A stretch of DNA of 64,000 nucleotides, taken from the NCBI GenBank assembly GCA_030654395.1, contig JAURXM010000025.1, positions 62,001 to 126,000 of the forward strand, written 5' to 3'. The position numbers and the translations under genes are program-made. Source of the stretch: Aquabacterium sp. (lineage in GTDB: Bacteria; Pseudomonadota; Gammaproteobacteria; Burkholderiales; Burkholderiaceae_C). Positions 1 to 8,840 of this stretch are shown here, in pieces. Within the stretch, counting starts at the first letter, position 1, and each line of letters begins with the position of its first letter. The notes under the pieces were generated by a model, which was given only the letters and a program-made list of their open reading frames with translations, was not told the DNA's origin and made no database searches.

Positions 1-346
1 CAAGATCTGGCGCAGCGTGGGTCAACTTTTTGCGGTGAGCCCGGTAGCGCACTCGGCGTGCCTCCTTTGGATCGACAATGAGCGGCCGCACCAACTCAAT
101 GCGATCCTGATCCTGCAAGACATGACCAGGCTGCACTTTGCGCCCCCAAACACCGAGACTCCATAGGCCCGCATCTAAGGCTTGAGGACTCAGGTTATCG
201 GCCTGACCCCAAACACCGGCAGCATCCAGCGCCTGCTTGGCCGTGCTACCAAGCGGCAACACGACGCTCATTCGCCTTAGTGTCCTTGGTGCCAAACCGA
301 CCACGATGTCGACAGAGATCGAAGCACCCGACTCAGCGAGCGCCAT
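1..346 (-). CDS. rnfH: RnfH family ubiquitin-like protein (partial)
   Basis: The frame opens with ATG at 346 and runs left off the window edge with no stop, giving at least 115 residues; the 3' end is missing. It reads as an RnfH/UPF0125 beta-grasp protein, with SVVLPLGSTAKQAL near residue 27 and QDQDRIELVRPL near residue 85. The family is small, usually about 90-110 residues, and has no firm biochemical role despite the name; it is not in an rnf operon here. Its start overlaps the ratA stop by 14 bases, so the two are probably co-translated. The ratA-rnfH pair beside smpB is the usual order in beta- and gammaproteobacteria, which supports the call. Confidence 0.85.
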   Translation of the reverse strand, partial: MALAESGASISVDIVVGLAPRTLRRMSVVLPLGSTAKQALDAAGVWGQADNLSPQALDAGLWSLGVWGRKVQPGHVLQDQDRIELVRPLIVDPKEARRVRYRAHRKKLTHAAPDL

Positions 347-812
347 ACACTTGCTCCGCACGCTTGACGAAGGCGTCGATAAATGTGTTGGCAATACGGT
401 CAAAAACCGGGCTGATTACCATCGACAATGCACGGCTGGAAAATGCATAGCTCAGCGAAAACTCAACCTTGCATGCTGGCCAGTCCTGAGGGTCAGCAGC
501 TGGGTCACTTGGTTGCCCCGGTTTTTGCAAAGGCGTGAAGCGCCACACCCCTTCGAGCGCAGAAAATGGGCCATCAATCAGCCTCATTGAAACGCTGCGA
601 CCAGCATCGTTGACATTGCGGGTGGTGAAAGTTTGGTGCACGCCTGCGAATGCAATGTGCAAACGTGCGCTGACACCATCATCATGTGTGGAGATCACCT
701 CGGCGCAGTCGCACCAAGGCAGGAATTGGGGGTAGGCTTGAACATCGGTCACCAGCCCATACATTTCACGGGAGGAGTACCAAAGCAAGACGGACTTGTT
801 GACGTGCTTCAT
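333..812 (-). CDS. ratA: RatA/Coq10-like START domain protein
   Basis: A 159-residue single-domain protein of the polyketide-cyclase/START superfamily. The N-terminal [13 protein letters not shown], then [17 protein letters not shown], are the typical first strand and helix of RatA (YfjG) and mitochondrial Coq10. Coq10 members bind ubiquinone and help respiration. In E. coli RatA was reported to block 70S ribosome assembly as a toxin, but the lipid-chaperone role is also plausible; the sequence does not decide between them. No membrane segment or signal peptide is visible. It is transcribed divergently from smpB, with 46 bases between the starts, and overlaps rnfH downstream. Confidence 0.88.
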   Translation of the reverse strand: MKHVNKSVLLWYSSREMYGLVTDVQAYPQFLPWCDCAEVISTHDDGVSARLHIAFAGVHQTFTTRNVNDAGRSVSMRLIDGPFSALEGVWRFTPLQKPGQPSDPAADPQDWPACKVEFSLSYAFSSRALSMVISPVFDRIANTFIDAFVKRAEQVYGAR

Positions 813-827
813 AGAATGTTGTTATTT
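799..827 (+). promoter_or_regulatory. Candidate smpB promoter
   Basis: TTGACG at 799-804 and TTATTT at 822-827 are separated by 17 bases, a fair sigma-70 pair with a good -35. It would start transcription about 25 bases before the smpB ATG. The -35 lies inside the first codons of ratA on the other strand, which suits a compact divergent promoter region. Confidence 0.35.
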
Positions 828-858
828 TAGAGACGCCGGCGGCCTGCCGTGCAAAAAC

Positions 859-1323
859 ATGTCCATCGCTGAAAATAGAAAAGCCCTGTTTAACTACCAC
901 ATCGAAGAACGCTTTGAAGCGGGTGTGATGCTAGAGGGCTGGGAAGTGAAAGCCATCCGAGCTGGTCAAGTGCAGTTGACAGACGGCTATGTTGTCATCA
1001 AAAACGGCGAGTTGTTCCTCATTGGACTGCGCATCAACGCATTGCGCTCTGCGTCAACCCACATCAGCCCAGATGCTGATCGGACAAAAAAATTGCTCAT
1101 GCACCGGGAGCAAATTCGCAAGCTGATCGGCAAAACAGAGCAAAAAGGCTACACGCTCGTCCCACTGAACCTGCACTTTAAAGGCAGCTACGTGAAAGCC
1201 GACATCGCACTGGCCAAAGGCAAAGCGGAACATGACAAACGCAACACCATCAAAGACCGAGATTGGGCGCGAGAGCAAGGTCGTTTGATGAGACACAAAG
1301 TCTCATCCCCAAGCAAAGATTAA
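859..1323 (+). CDS. smpB: SsrA (tmRNA)-binding protein SmpB
   Basis: SmpB binds tmRNA and delivers it to stalled ribosomes for trans-translation, tagging the incomplete protein and releasing the ribosome. The 154-residue product begins [17 protein letters not shown] and carries the family motif [17 protein letters not shown] around residues 22-38, followed by the OB-fold core. The C-terminal tail [15 protein letters not shown] is the basic helix that enters the decoding centre. I chose ATG 859 over an upstream in-frame ATG at 796, because family members start just before the AENR(K) motif and the upstream start would overlap ratA. The tmRNA gene itself is not in this window. Confidence 0.96.
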   Translation: MSIAENRKALFNYHIEERFEAGVMLEGWEVKAIRAGQVQLTDGYVVIKNGELFLIGLRINALRSASTHISPDADRTKKLLMHREQIRKLIGKTEQKGYTLVPLNLHFKGSYVKADIALAKGKAEHDKRNTIKDRDWAREQGRLMRHKVSSPSKD

Positions 1324-1325
1324 AA

Positions 1326-1355
1326 TTGACACAAATAAAACGATTTCCATTTAAT
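1326..1355 (+). promoter_or_regulatory. Sigma-70 promoter for the AraC-type regulator
   Basis: A perfect -35 TTGACA at 1326-1331 is followed after 18 bases by TTTAAT at 1350-1355, in an AT-rich stretch that stands out from its surroundings. It begins right after the smpB stop and would give a leader of about 95 bases before the ATG at 1456. Confidence 0.6.
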
Positions 1356-1381
1356 TAACATCGTTTATCGTACAAACCCTC

Positions 1382-1398
1382 ATAAGTCGCAATAAGTC
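1382..1398 (+). repeat. Two ATAAGTC direct repeats one helical turn apart
   Basis: ATAAGTC occurs at 1382-1388 and again at 1392-1398, exactly 10 bases apart, in the leader between the promoter and the AraC-type regulator. AraC-family proteins often bind direct repeats on one face of the helix, so autoregulation is possible; this is inference. Confidence 0.35.
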
Positions 1399-1455
1399 CC
1401 TTTTTGTCGTAAAAGGTGCTGGTCGCGACAATCCGTCTTGCCTAAAGTAGTGGGT

Positions 1456-2535
1456 ATGCTTGACACCACACCTTCTGACTATTCGGCCGGAACAGCAGCC
1501 ACCAGCAACCCAGGTGATGACCTCATTCCGTTTGTCGGCTTAACCTCTTGGATCAAGGCTGCATCGCAGTGCCATATAGACATCGACCCCTTGCTTGTTA
1601 AGGCGGGTGTTGACCTGGGCGCAGGTGTTACGCCTGTCATCAAACTGTCGTCCATGTTGTGGCTGATGAAGCAATGCGTTCAACGTGCGTCGCCTCAACA
1701 CTACTTTCCGTGGGTGATGGGGGAACTGTTTGTCTTTGACAACCTCCCAGCGTTTGAAACATTTCTCACCACGAGTCCGACACTGAGGCAAGCCTTGCCC
1801 GCAATGCAATGGGCTGGCATGGTGTTTCCCCACTTGTCTCTGCGCGTTGAAGAATCAGGCAGTCAATCAGTTTTATTGGTCAACATTGATGCACCGTTCC
1901 CCGACCCAGTAGGTCGTGGCTACTTCATCGAGGCCATCTTTGCCGCCTTCAGCAAGGTGGTTCGCCTGTCCATGGTGCCCATCGAGCTGATTCACCACAT
2001 AGAGGTCAGGCACCAGCCCAACCTCTTACTCACCAAGCTAGACAGCTTGCTGCTTGTGCCTCTGCAGACCAAGCAATTGCGTGATGCTGCCATCTTTGCA
2101 AGCAAACTGCTGGACATACCACTGCCCGGTGCGTCGCCTGGATTGCATCAACGTGCGGAGGAACTGGTTAAGCGTCAACTGCCAACCGAGGCTGGCAACT
2201 TGATTGAGTTGTTGGCACGCACGTTCAAACAGCACCCTGCTCTACTGGGGCAAGGTTTGCAACGTATGGCAGATCGACTGGGCTTGCACCCCAGGACCTT
2301 GCAACGCCGTTTGCGTGAATTGGGGCAGCAATACACCGATATCCAAGCTGCATGTCGACTGGAAACAGCCAAAACAGCATTGGTGACGCGCCAATGCGAT
2401 ATCGAATCGCTGAGTGAACAACTGGGATTCTCAGACCGACATAGCTTCACACGCGCTTTCAAGCGGTGGACAGGATTATCCCCAAGCGCATACCGGGGTC
2501 AACAAAAAACGACACGCCAAGCAAGTCCACAGTAA
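1456..2535 (+). CDS. AraC-family transcriptional regulator (arabinose-binding-like N-domain)
   Basis: A 359-residue regulator. The long N-terminal part (about residues 20-220) resembles the AraC arabinose-binding-like domain found in OruR/ArgR-type regulators of lipid and hydroxylated-substrate metabolism. The C-terminal AraC/XylS helix-turn-helix pair lies at about residues 265-352: MADRLGLHPRTLQRRLRE is the first helix-turn-helix and LSEQLGFSDRHSFTRAFKRW the second. The effector and targets are not evident; both neighbours point elsewhere (smpB upstream, metC convergent downstream). I prefer ATG 1456 to an in-frame TTG at 1438. A TTGACA promoter and paired ATAAGTC repeats lie upstream. Confidence 0.85.
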   Translation: MLDTTPSDYSAGTAATSNPGDDLIPFVGLTSWIKAASQCHIDIDPLLVKAGVDLGAGVTPVIKLSSMLWLMKQCVQRASPQHYFPWVMGELFVFDNLPAFETFLTTSPTLRQALPAMQWAGMVFPHLSLRVEESGSQSVLLVNIDAPFPDPVGRGYFIEAIFAAFSKVVRLSMVPIELIHHIEVRHQPNLLLTKLDSLLLVPLQTKQLRDAAIFASKLLDIPLPGASPGLHQRAEELVKRQLPTEAGNLIELLARTFKQHPALLGQGLQRMADRLGLHPRTLQRRLRELGQQYTDIQAACRLETAKTALVTRQCDIESLSEQLGFSDRHSFTRAFKRWTGLSPSAYRGQQKTTRQASPQ

Positions 2536-2579
2536 ACCAAGACGGCATTGACCGCCGCTGGTCAATAGGCCGCTCCCAG

Positions 2580-3782
2580 CTAAGCCAGTTTAGACAGGGC
2601 TTGGCCTAAATCGGCGATCAGGTCCTGAGGATCTTCTAAGCCGACCGCCAAGCGCACCAAGACACCCTGCTGGGCGCCAGCAAAACGCCCAAACTGACGC
2701 ATGCCACGCAAGCTGTAGGGCATGACCAAGCTCAAGGGACCGCCCCATGAGTAGCCAATTTTGAACAGTTTGAGCGCATCAACGAAAGCGTCAACTTGGG
2801 CCACGTTGTAGCGCTGACCGTCAAATACAACTGACACCAATCCTGCTGCGGACGTACACACCTGAGCCCAATGCGCATGGCCAGGAGATCCCGGCAATGC
2901 GGGGTGCAGAACCTGAGCCAACTCACTGCGCTGGGTGAGCCAATGCGCCACCAAGCGAGCAGAGGCATCGTGAGCGGCGTAGCGCAGCTTCATGCTGGGT
3001 AGCCCCCTCAAAACACCCTCAGCATCGTTACCACCGACACCAAATCCGAGCCGCATGTGCGTCAGCTTGAGTGTTTGATCCAGCTTGGTATCACGGGTTG
3101 TGATGGATCCCATCAGAACATCGCCGCCGCCCGATGGGTATTTGGTTAAAGCGTGCACAGTGATATCCACACCACGCGAGTCACCCTTCAGCGGCAAACC
3201 CAAATCGAAAGCATCAAACGCCAGCCCTGCACCCCACGTATTGTCCAAAGCAGTGACAAGGCCGTCATGCTGGCGTGCGACTTGGAGCAACCCGATCAGA
3301 TCAGGAAATTCCAGCGTGACCGACCCTGCAGCTTCTAGCCACAGCAACTTGGTTTTGGCTGTGATCAAGCCAGACAGTGCGGCAGCGTCAAGCGGGTCGT
3401 ATACCTTGTGCGTGATGCCCCACTGCGCCAACTCGACTTTGACGAAATCCTTGTTTGGCCCATAACAGTTGTCTGGCAACAGCACCTCGTCACCAGCCTG
3501 CAACAAGGCCATGTTGACCAAGCCCAGCGCCGCCAAGCCAGAGGGTGCCAGCAGTGTGTGCAAGCCGCCCTCCAACGTTGCCAAGCGCGCCTCTAAAGTG
3601 AAGGTCGTAGGCGTGCCATGCAAGCCATAGGTGTAGCCGCTTTTATCCTGCCACTGCTGAGTCTTGAGCGCCGCCGTGTCTTTGAAGATCACGGTAGACG
3701 CCTTGTGGACAGCAGGCAGCACGGCATCAAAACCAGCCGGAGGCCGGTACGGGTGATGGATCAATTTGGTCGACACCTGCAA
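2580..3782 (-). CDS. metC: Cystathionine beta-lyase
   Basis: A PLP enzyme of the Cys/Met metabolism family, 400 residues, which splits cystathionine to homocysteine, pyruvate and ammonia in methionine synthesis. SGYTYGLHGTPTTFTLE (about residues 48-64) is the phosphate/PLP contact region, DNTWGAG near 180 supplies the Asp that holds the pyridine nitrogen, and HALTKYPSGGGDVLMG places the Schiff-base lysine at about residue 214. The proteobacterial MetC version of this last motif favours beta-lyase over cystathionine gamma-synthase. It lies 15 bases downstream of rimO on the same strand, and the spacing suggests cotranscription although the functions are unrelated. Its 3' end converges on the AraC-type regulator. 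Confidence 0.9.
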   Translation of the reverse strand: MQVSTKLIHHPYRPPAGFDAVLPAVHKASTVIFKDTAALKTQQWQDKSGYTYGLHGTPTTFTLEARLATLEGGLHTLLAPSGLAALGLVNMALLQAGDEVLLPDNCYGPNKDFVKVELAQWGITHKVYDPLDAAALSGLITAKTKLLWLEAAGSVTLEFPDLIGLLQVARQHDGLVTALDNTWGAGLAFDAFDLGLPLKGDSRGVDITVHALTKYPSGGGDVLMGSITTRDTKLDQTLKLTHMRLGFGVGGNDAEGVLRGLPSMKLRYAAHDASARLVAHWLTQRSELAQVLHPALPGSPGHAHWAQVCTSAAGLVSVVFDGQRYNVAQVDAFVDALKLFKIGYSWGGPLSLVMPYSLRGMRQFGRFAGAQQGVLVRLAVGLEDPQDLIADLGQALSKLA

Positions 3783-3797
3783 GCCCTGGCGCTGAGA

Positions 3798-5207
3798 TCA
3801 GAATGGTTGGCCAATCAGGTCGTGCCCATCAACTGCCACGATACGGGCCTTGGTGAACTCACCAACCTTGAGTATTTTGCTTGCCTTCTCAGGAGGCAAA
3901 AGGCGCACCGTGCCATCGATTTCGGGTGCGTCGGCATAGCACCGACCTGTCCCACCTTTGCGGCCCATGGCTGGCGCACTGTCAATAAGCACCTGCATGG
4001 TGTCGCCAATGCGCTTTTGAAGCTTGGCGATCGACACCTGCTCAGCAACGGCCATGAAGCGCGCGCGGCGCTCCTCCCGCACGGCGTCGGGCAAGGCGCC
4101 CTCCAGCAAGTTGGCTGGCGCGCCTTCGATCGGTGAGTAGGCAAAGCACCCTGCCCGATCGATTTCGGCTTCTTTCAAAAACTCTAGCAAGTATTCGAAC
4201 TCTTCTTCTGTCTCGCCCGGAAAGCCCGCAATAAAGGTGCTGCGCACCACGATGTCCGGGCAGATTTCACGCCAGCGGCGCAGTCGGTCGAGATTTTTCT
4301 CGCCGTTGGCAGGCCGCTTCATCCGCTTGAGTACATCTGGGTGTGCGTGTTGGAACGGCACATCCAAGTACGGCAGGATCAAGCCTTGCGCCATCAAGGG
4401 AATAATTTCATCAACGTGCGGATAAGGGTAGACATAGTGCAAACGAACCCAAGCCCCATGCTCTTGAGCCAAAGCGCCTAACTGCTCAACCAAGTCGTAC
4501 ATGCGCGTCTTGATGGGCTTGCCTTCCCAAAAACCCGTGCGGTATTTCACGTCCACGCCATAGGCACTGGTGTCCTGACTGATCACCAGCAATTCTTTGA
4601 CGCCAAATTCAAACAAGGCCTTGGCCTCAGCCAGCACATCGCCAATAGGGCGCGAGACCAAGTCACCACGCATGCTGGGGATGATGCAAAAGCTGCAGCG
4701 GTGGTTGCAGCCTTCGCTGATTTTCAAGTAGGCATAGTGCCGTGGCGTCAGCTTGATGCCAGCCACGCCACGCGCTTCGGGCACCAAGTCAATAAAGGGG
4801 TCGTGCGGCTTGGGCACGTGAATGTGAACGGCATCCATCACCTCTTGCGTGGCGTGTGGGCCTGTCACGGCCAACACCTTAGGGTGCACCTGCCTGATTA
4901 AATTTTCACCGTCCGTGCCGGACCGGGCGCCCAGACAGCCGGTCACGATGACCTTGCCGTTCTCGGCCAAGGCCTCACCAATGGTGTCCAGACTCTCTTT
5001 GACGGCGTCATCAATGAAGCCGCAGGTGTTGACGATCACCAAATCAGCGCCTTCAAAGGTTTTGCTGGTTTCGTAACCTTCTGCGCGCAACTGTGTGAGG
5101 ATCAATTCGGAGTCGGTCAAAGCCTTGGGGCAGCCAAGGGAGACGAAACCAATTTTCGGTGCTGAGGCAGCCTTAGTGGCGCCAATGGGGGTTTGTTCTG
5201 AACTCAT
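3798..5207 (-). CDS. rimO: Ribosomal protein S12 methylthiotransferase
   Basis: A radical-SAM enzyme that adds a methylthio group to the conserved aspartate of ribosomal protein S12. The 469-residue product has the N-terminal UPF0004 domain with three cluster cysteines ([11 protein letters not shown] near 26, NTCGFI near 62, TGCLGA near 91). The radical-SAM triad CNHRCSFC follows at about 167-174, and there is a C-terminal TRAM domain. The LGCPKAL version of the first motif separates RimO from the tRNA enzyme MiaB. I chose ATG 5207; a longer frame to 5351 has no homology-like sequence and would overlap the divergent acetyltransferase gene. Confidence 0.95.
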   Translation of the reverse strand: MSSEQTPIGATKAASAPKIGFVSLGCPKALTDSELILTQLRAEGYETSKTFEGADLVIVNTCGFIDDAVKESLDTIGEALAENGKVIVTGCLGARSGTDGENLIRQVHPKVLAVTGPHATQEVMDAVHIHVPKPHDPFIDLVPEARGVAGIKLTPRHYAYLKISEGCNHRCSFCIIPSMRGDLVSRPIGDVLAEAKALFEFGVKELLVISQDTSAYGVDVKYRTGFWEGKPIKTRMYDLVEQLGALAQEHGAWVRLHYVYPYPHVDEIIPLMAQGLILPYLDVPFQHAHPDVLKRMKRPANGEKNLDRLRRWREICPDIVVRSTFIAGFPGETEEEFEYLLEFLKEAEIDRAGCFAYSPIEGAPANLLEGALPDAVREERRARFMAVAEQVSIAKLQKRIGDTMQVLIDSAPAMGRKGGTGRCYADAPEIDGTVRLLPPEKASKILKVGEFTKARIVAVDGHDLIGQPF

Positions 5208-5342
5208 GGGGGTGGATTGTCCGGCAAATCGAGCCTGCCGGGACAACAAGAGGTCATATCCCTCAATCAATGAGCTGACTAAGGCGTGAAAAACCGGCGA
5301 ATCCCCTAAAGTCAAGCAAACCGCCACATCGAACCAAACAAA

Positions 5343-5822
5343 GTGCCCCACATTGCATTAATTGACCACCGCGATAGCGTGGTCGCACAACAGATCCATG
5401 CCATTTTGATTCGGGCATACGACCAAGAAGTTAGCCTGATCGCAGACGGGCACGCACTGCCTCCAGCCAGAAGCGTCGCGGATATCCAATCCTGCAACGA
5501 GTATTTTCTCGGTGCGTTTGTAAAGGGTGATCTTGTGGGCGCTGTCAGCGTGGGGCCAGATGATGAACCGGGACAGATCAGCGTGGAGTCCTTGGTTGTT
5601 CGCGCAGATCACCAGCGGCAAAGCATTGGGCGCAAGCTCATGCAAGAGGCGCTCAGGCTAGGCAACAACGCCGCGTTTTCGGTTGTCGCCTCTGAGGCGA
5701 ACACCCCTGCCCTGGCGTTGTATCAATCGCTGGGCTTTACTGAGTACAGACGAGGCACGCTGGGGGCTGAATCCACACCGATGGTCAAGCTGAGACGTTC
5801 AGCAGGAACGCACCCTAAATAG
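5343..5822 (+). CDS. GNAT family N-acetyltransferase
   Basis: A 159-residue GCN5-related acetyltransferase. The acetyl-CoA binding motif A is visible as [20 protein letters not shown] (about residues 83-102), and [13 protein letters not shown] near 120 is the usual C-terminal helix-strand. The substrate is unknown. The only reasonable start is GTG 5343; there is no clear Shine-Dalgarno sequence, so the start is uncertain. The gene ends 14 bases before the amino-acid binding protein and probably shares its transcript. Co-occurrence hints at an amino acid or amine as substrate, but that is inference. Confidence 0.78.
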   Translation: MPHIALIDHRDSVVAQQIHAILIRAYDQEVSLIADGHALPPARSVADIQSCNEYFLGAFVKGDLVGAVSVGPDDEPGQISVESLVVRADHQRQSIGRKLMQEALRLGNNAAFSVVASEANTPALALYQSLGFTEYRRGTLGAESTPMVKLRRSAGTHPK

Positions 5823-5836
5823 ACCTAAACTGCCGC

Positions 5837-6862
5837 ATGCAAATACGATCATCCGCCGCTCTCGGCATGGCTCTCGCCATCACTTTGTCATCCAGCAACG
5901 CCTTTGCGGGCAAAACCTTGGATGCCATCCGCCAACGGGGCCAGTTGCAGTGCGGTGTCAGCACTGGCGTGGCAGGTTTTTCAGCGGCAGATGCCAAAGG
6001 GCGCTGGTCTGGGTTGGATGTTGATGTGTGCCGGGCCATGGCATCAGCTGTTTTGAATGATCCAGAGAAGGTCGTTTTCTCACCGCTGAACGCACAACAA
6101 AGATTTGCCGCGCTGCAATCTGGCCAAGTCGATATTTTGTCTCGGAACACCTCGTGGACACTGACCCGCGACGCCTCACTGGGGATGAGCTTTGCTGCCA
6201 TCACCTACTTTGATGGTCAAGGCTTTTTAGTCCCCAAAAAAATCAAAGTTACCAGTGCCAAGCAGCTGAAAAATGCACAGGTTTGCGTGCAATCTGGAAC
6301 GACATCCGAGAAAAACTTGTCGGACTTTTCTCGTGCTAACAAGCTCGCTATAAAGCCGGTCGTGTTCGACAGTTTCGAGGCCGCTTTCAAAGCGCTGTTT
6401 GCGGGGCGCTGCCAAGCCTATACCGCCGATGCATCGGGCTTAGCTAGCGTGCGCAACAAGGAGGCGCCCAACCCGAATGACTACGTGATCCTGCCTGAAT
6501 TGATATCCAAAGAGCCGCTGGGCCCTGCAGTGCGGCGCGGCGATGACGAATGGTTGGCCATCGTGAAATGGACGGTCTTCGCCCTTCAAGAGGCAGAAGA
6601 GCTGGGCTTAACGCAAGCCAATATTGACGCACAAAAAACATCACAAGACCCTACCATCCAACGCTTTATTGGCACCGGAGAAGACATGGGGAAGCTGCTG
6701 GGCTTGGATAAACAATGGGCCTATCGCGCAGTCAAGGCTGTAGGCAATTACGGTGAAATATTCGAGCGCAATGTGGGCGCGCAATCACCAGTCAAGCTGC
6801 CGCGTGGCTTGAACCGTTTGTGGAATCAAGGCGGCTTGATCTACGCACCGCCCATCAGGTAA
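5837..6862 (+). CDS. aapJ: Amino-acid ABC transporter substrate-binding protein (AapJ/BztA type)
   Basis: A periplasmic solute-binding protein of cluster 3, 341 residues, with a signal peptide (basic start, hydrophobic core ALGMALAITLSSSNAFA, cleavage near residue 24). The mature protein opens with KTLDAIRQRGQLQCGVSTGV and carries GLDVDVCRAMASAVL and SRNTSWTLTRDA, the features of general L-amino-acid binding proteins AapJ and BztA. It should deliver glutamate, aspartate or related polar amino acids to the two permeases encoded next. The gap to the permease gene is 13 bases, so one operon is likely. The odd point is the operon downstream, which lacks its ATPase. Confidence 0.9.
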   Translation: MQIRSSAALGMALAITLSSSNAFAGKTLDAIRQRGQLQCGVSTGVAGFSAADAKGRWSGLDVDVCRAMASAVLNDPEKVVFSPLNAQQRFAALQSGQVDILSRNTSWTLTRDASLGMSFAAITYFDGQGFLVPKKIKVTSAKQLKNAQVCVQSGTTSEKNLSDFSRANKLAIKPVVFDSFEAAFKALFAGRCQAYTADASGLASVRNKEAPNPNDYVILPELISKEPLGPAVRRGDDEWLAIVKWTVFALQEAEELGLTQANIDAQKTSQDPTIQRFIGTGEDMGKLLGLDKQWAYRAVKAVGNYGEIFERNVGAQSPVKLPRGLNRLWNQGGLIYAPPIR

Positions 6863-6875
6863 GCGCAAAACCACC

Positions 6876-7736
6876 ATGCTGTCATTTCTATCCCAACCGG
6901 CTGGCTTTGACATCGGCGAAACAGGCTTGCTCGTATACGACGCGGCCCAGCCCATCTGGCGAGCCATGATGGTCGGGCTAGGCAACACCTTGCGTGTTTG
7001 CCTGCCCGCGCTGCTGGCATCCACACTTTTGGGTTTGTTGATTGCACTAGGGCGCACGTCCGGGCATCGCATCTGGCGTGGCCTCGCCATCTTCTACGTT
7101 GACAGCATCCGCAATACACCCGTGTTGCTGCAGTTGTTGATGTGGTACTTCTTGCTCGTCGAGTGGCTGCCTGAGTCCAATGCGGCCATGCAACTTTTGC
7201 CCGGTGTATGGTTAAGCAAAGGGGGCTTGGCCTTTCCTTGGCTGATACAAACCACAGACAGTGCGGCTTGGATCTGGGCTTGGCCCGAACAAGGCACATT
7301 CAACATCGTGGGCGGTGCAGCCGTGACGCCAGAGTACTTGGCGCTCTGCTTGGCCTTGAGCATCTACACCAGTGCTTTTCTATCTGAGGTGATACGAAGC
7401 GGCATTGAGGCTGTGCCCGCCAGCTTGATAGAGGCGGCCCAAACACTGGGGGCGACCCGACTGCAACAGATCACCCGCGTCTTGCTGCCTCAAGCCTTGC
7501 GTGCCATCGTGCCGGCAGCCACCAACCAGTATCTCAATCTCATCAAAAACTCATCGCTGGCGGTTGCCGTAGGCTATCCAGATTTGGTCTCCGTCGGCAA
7601 TACGGCCATCAACCAAACGGGTCGTGCGCTTGAATGCTTGACCGTGATGATGTCAATTTACTTGGCCTTGTCACTGATCACAGCCTCAGCCATGAACTGG
7701 TTCAATGCACGACACGCGCTGAAGGGGCAATCATGA
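6876..7736 (+). CDS. aapQ: Amino-acid ABC permease, AapQ/BztB type, N-terminally short
   Basis: An inner-membrane permease of the His/Glu/Gln/Arg family, 286 residues. The cytoplasmic EAA loop that docks the ATPase is present (EAAQTLGATRLQQI near residue 185), with membrane segments such as RVCLPALLASTLLGLLIALG and VMMSIYLALSLITASAM. Well-studied AapQ and BztB are close to 400 residues. This protein begins at the FLSQPAGFDI motif that normally lies about 80-100 residues in, so the first membrane span and following loop are absent. The preceding gene ends 13 bases upstream, which leaves no room for the missing part. The EAA loop and core look intact, so it may still work. Confidence 0.85.
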   Translation: MLSFLSQPAGFDIGETGLLVYDAAQPIWRAMMVGLGNTLRVCLPALLASTLLGLLIALGRTSGHRIWRGLAIFYVDSIRNTPVLLQLLMWYFLLVEWLPESNAAMQLLPGVWLSKGGLAFPWLIQTTDSAAWIWAWPEQGTFNIVGGAAVTPEYLALCLALSIYTSAFLSEVIRSGIEAVPASLIEAAQTLGATRLQQITRVLLPQALRAIVPAATNQYLNLIKNSSLAVAVGYPDLVSVGNTAINQTGRALECLTVMMSIYLALSLITASAMNWFNARHALKGQS

Positions 7737-8761
7737 GTCGATCCCCTTTGCGCCTGATTCTGCAGGCCTTGAGTTTGTCACTGCTGGCTTGGTTGGCCTT
7801 CAAAGTATTGAACTGGGCTGTGTTCAATGCGGTGTTTGAAGCCAACGCAACCGCTTGCCAAGCGCTTGCTCATCAAGGTGCATGCTGGGGGGTGGTCCCC
7901 GAAAAAATCCGCCCCATCTTGCTAGGGCACTATCCTTATGAATCCCAATGGCGTCCGATCAGCGTACTGGCATCCATCGCGGTGCTTTGCTTGTTGGCTT
8001 GGCGGGCTGGCTGGCGGCGCATGGGATCAAACTGGTTTTGGCTGATGCTGCTGGCCACATTGTCATTGGACACTGTGCTCATGTCAGGTGGGGTCTGGGG
8101 GCTGAGCCACGTACCGATCGACAATTGGGGTGGGCTGCCTCTGACTTTTTGGCTTTTTGGTGTCAGCTTGCTGGGATCAATCCCCTTGGCCATGGCCTTG
8201 GCACTGGCTAGGCGCTCAAAACACGTGCTCGTGTCGGCCCCAGCCACGATGCTGATCGAGACCATTCGCGGCGTCCCCTTGGTCACCATCCTGTTCATGG
8301 CCGCGTTTATTGTGCCCATACTGTTGCCGCCAGATAGCCAAGTCGGCTTGGTTTGGCGTGCTGCGCTGGCGCTGACGTGCTTTTCGGCCGTATATATGGC
8401 AGAGGTGATCCGAGCAGGCTTGCAGACCATCCCGGCTGAACAAAGCGAAGCTGCGGCCGTTTTGGGCCCAACTTGGTGGCAGACCCAACGACAAATCGTC
8501 TTGCCTCAAGCCTTGCGTGCCGTCTTGCCAACGCTGGTGGGGCACGCCATTGGCTTGCTCAAAGACAGCTCATTGGTGTTGGTCATTGGCTTGCATGAGT
8601 TAACCGGGGGCCTGTCGCTGAGCCTAGGGGGGGACCCCATATGGCGGCCCTTCTACTTGGAAGCCTATATGTTCGTCGGCGCCATCTACATGACGATGTG
8701 CCTAGGCTTGTCGCGCGCAGGCAGGTCGCTTGAGCAGCGATGGACCAAAGCCAGCGCCTGA
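7733..8761 (+). CDS. aapM: Amino-acid ABC permease, AapM/BztC type
   Basis: The second inner-membrane permease of the polar amino-acid transporter, 342 residues. Its ATG overlaps the aapQ stop in ATGA, a sign of translational coupling. The EAA loop EAAAVLGPTWWQTQRQ lies near residue 243, and several hydrophobic spans are visible (LSLSLLAWLAFKVL at the start, FWLFGVSLLGSIPLAMALAL in the middle). In Rhizobium and Rhodobacter an ATPase gene (aapP/bztD) follows directly. Here a terminator follows instead, so the system must borrow an ATPase encoded elsewhere or be non-functional. Confidence 0.88.
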   Translation: MSRSPLRLILQALSLSLLAWLAFKVLNWAVFNAVFEANATACQALAHQGACWGVVPEKIRPILLGHYPYESQWRPISVLASIAVLCLLAWRAGWRRMGSNWFWLMLLATLSLDTVLMSGGVWGLSHVPIDNWGGLPLTFWLFGVSLLGSIPLAMALALARRSKHVLVSAPATMLIETIRGVPLVTILFMAAFIVPILLPPDSQVGLVWRAALALTCFSAVYMAEVIRAGLQTIPAEQSEAAAVLGPTWWQTQRQIVLPQALRAVLPTLVGHAIGLLKDSSLVLVIGLHELTGGLSLSLGGDPIWRPFYLEAYMFVGAIYMTMCLGLSRAGRSLEQRWTKASA

Positions 8762-8772
8762 ACAATGAAAAT

Positions 8773-8793
8773 GGCCCGTCACAAGGACGGGCC
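8773..8793. terminator. Hairpin terminator between convergent genes
   Basis: GGCCCGTC and GACGGGCC form a perfect 8-base-pair stem around a 5-base loop. It lies 11 bases after the aapM stop and before the convergent gene ending at 8841. There is no long T run on the plus side, so it may serve both directions weakly. Confidence 0.6.
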
Positions 8794-8840
8794 AACACGC
8801 ATCGCTGCGCCGCAAGAAACCGGTTTAACTGAGGCAAGAC

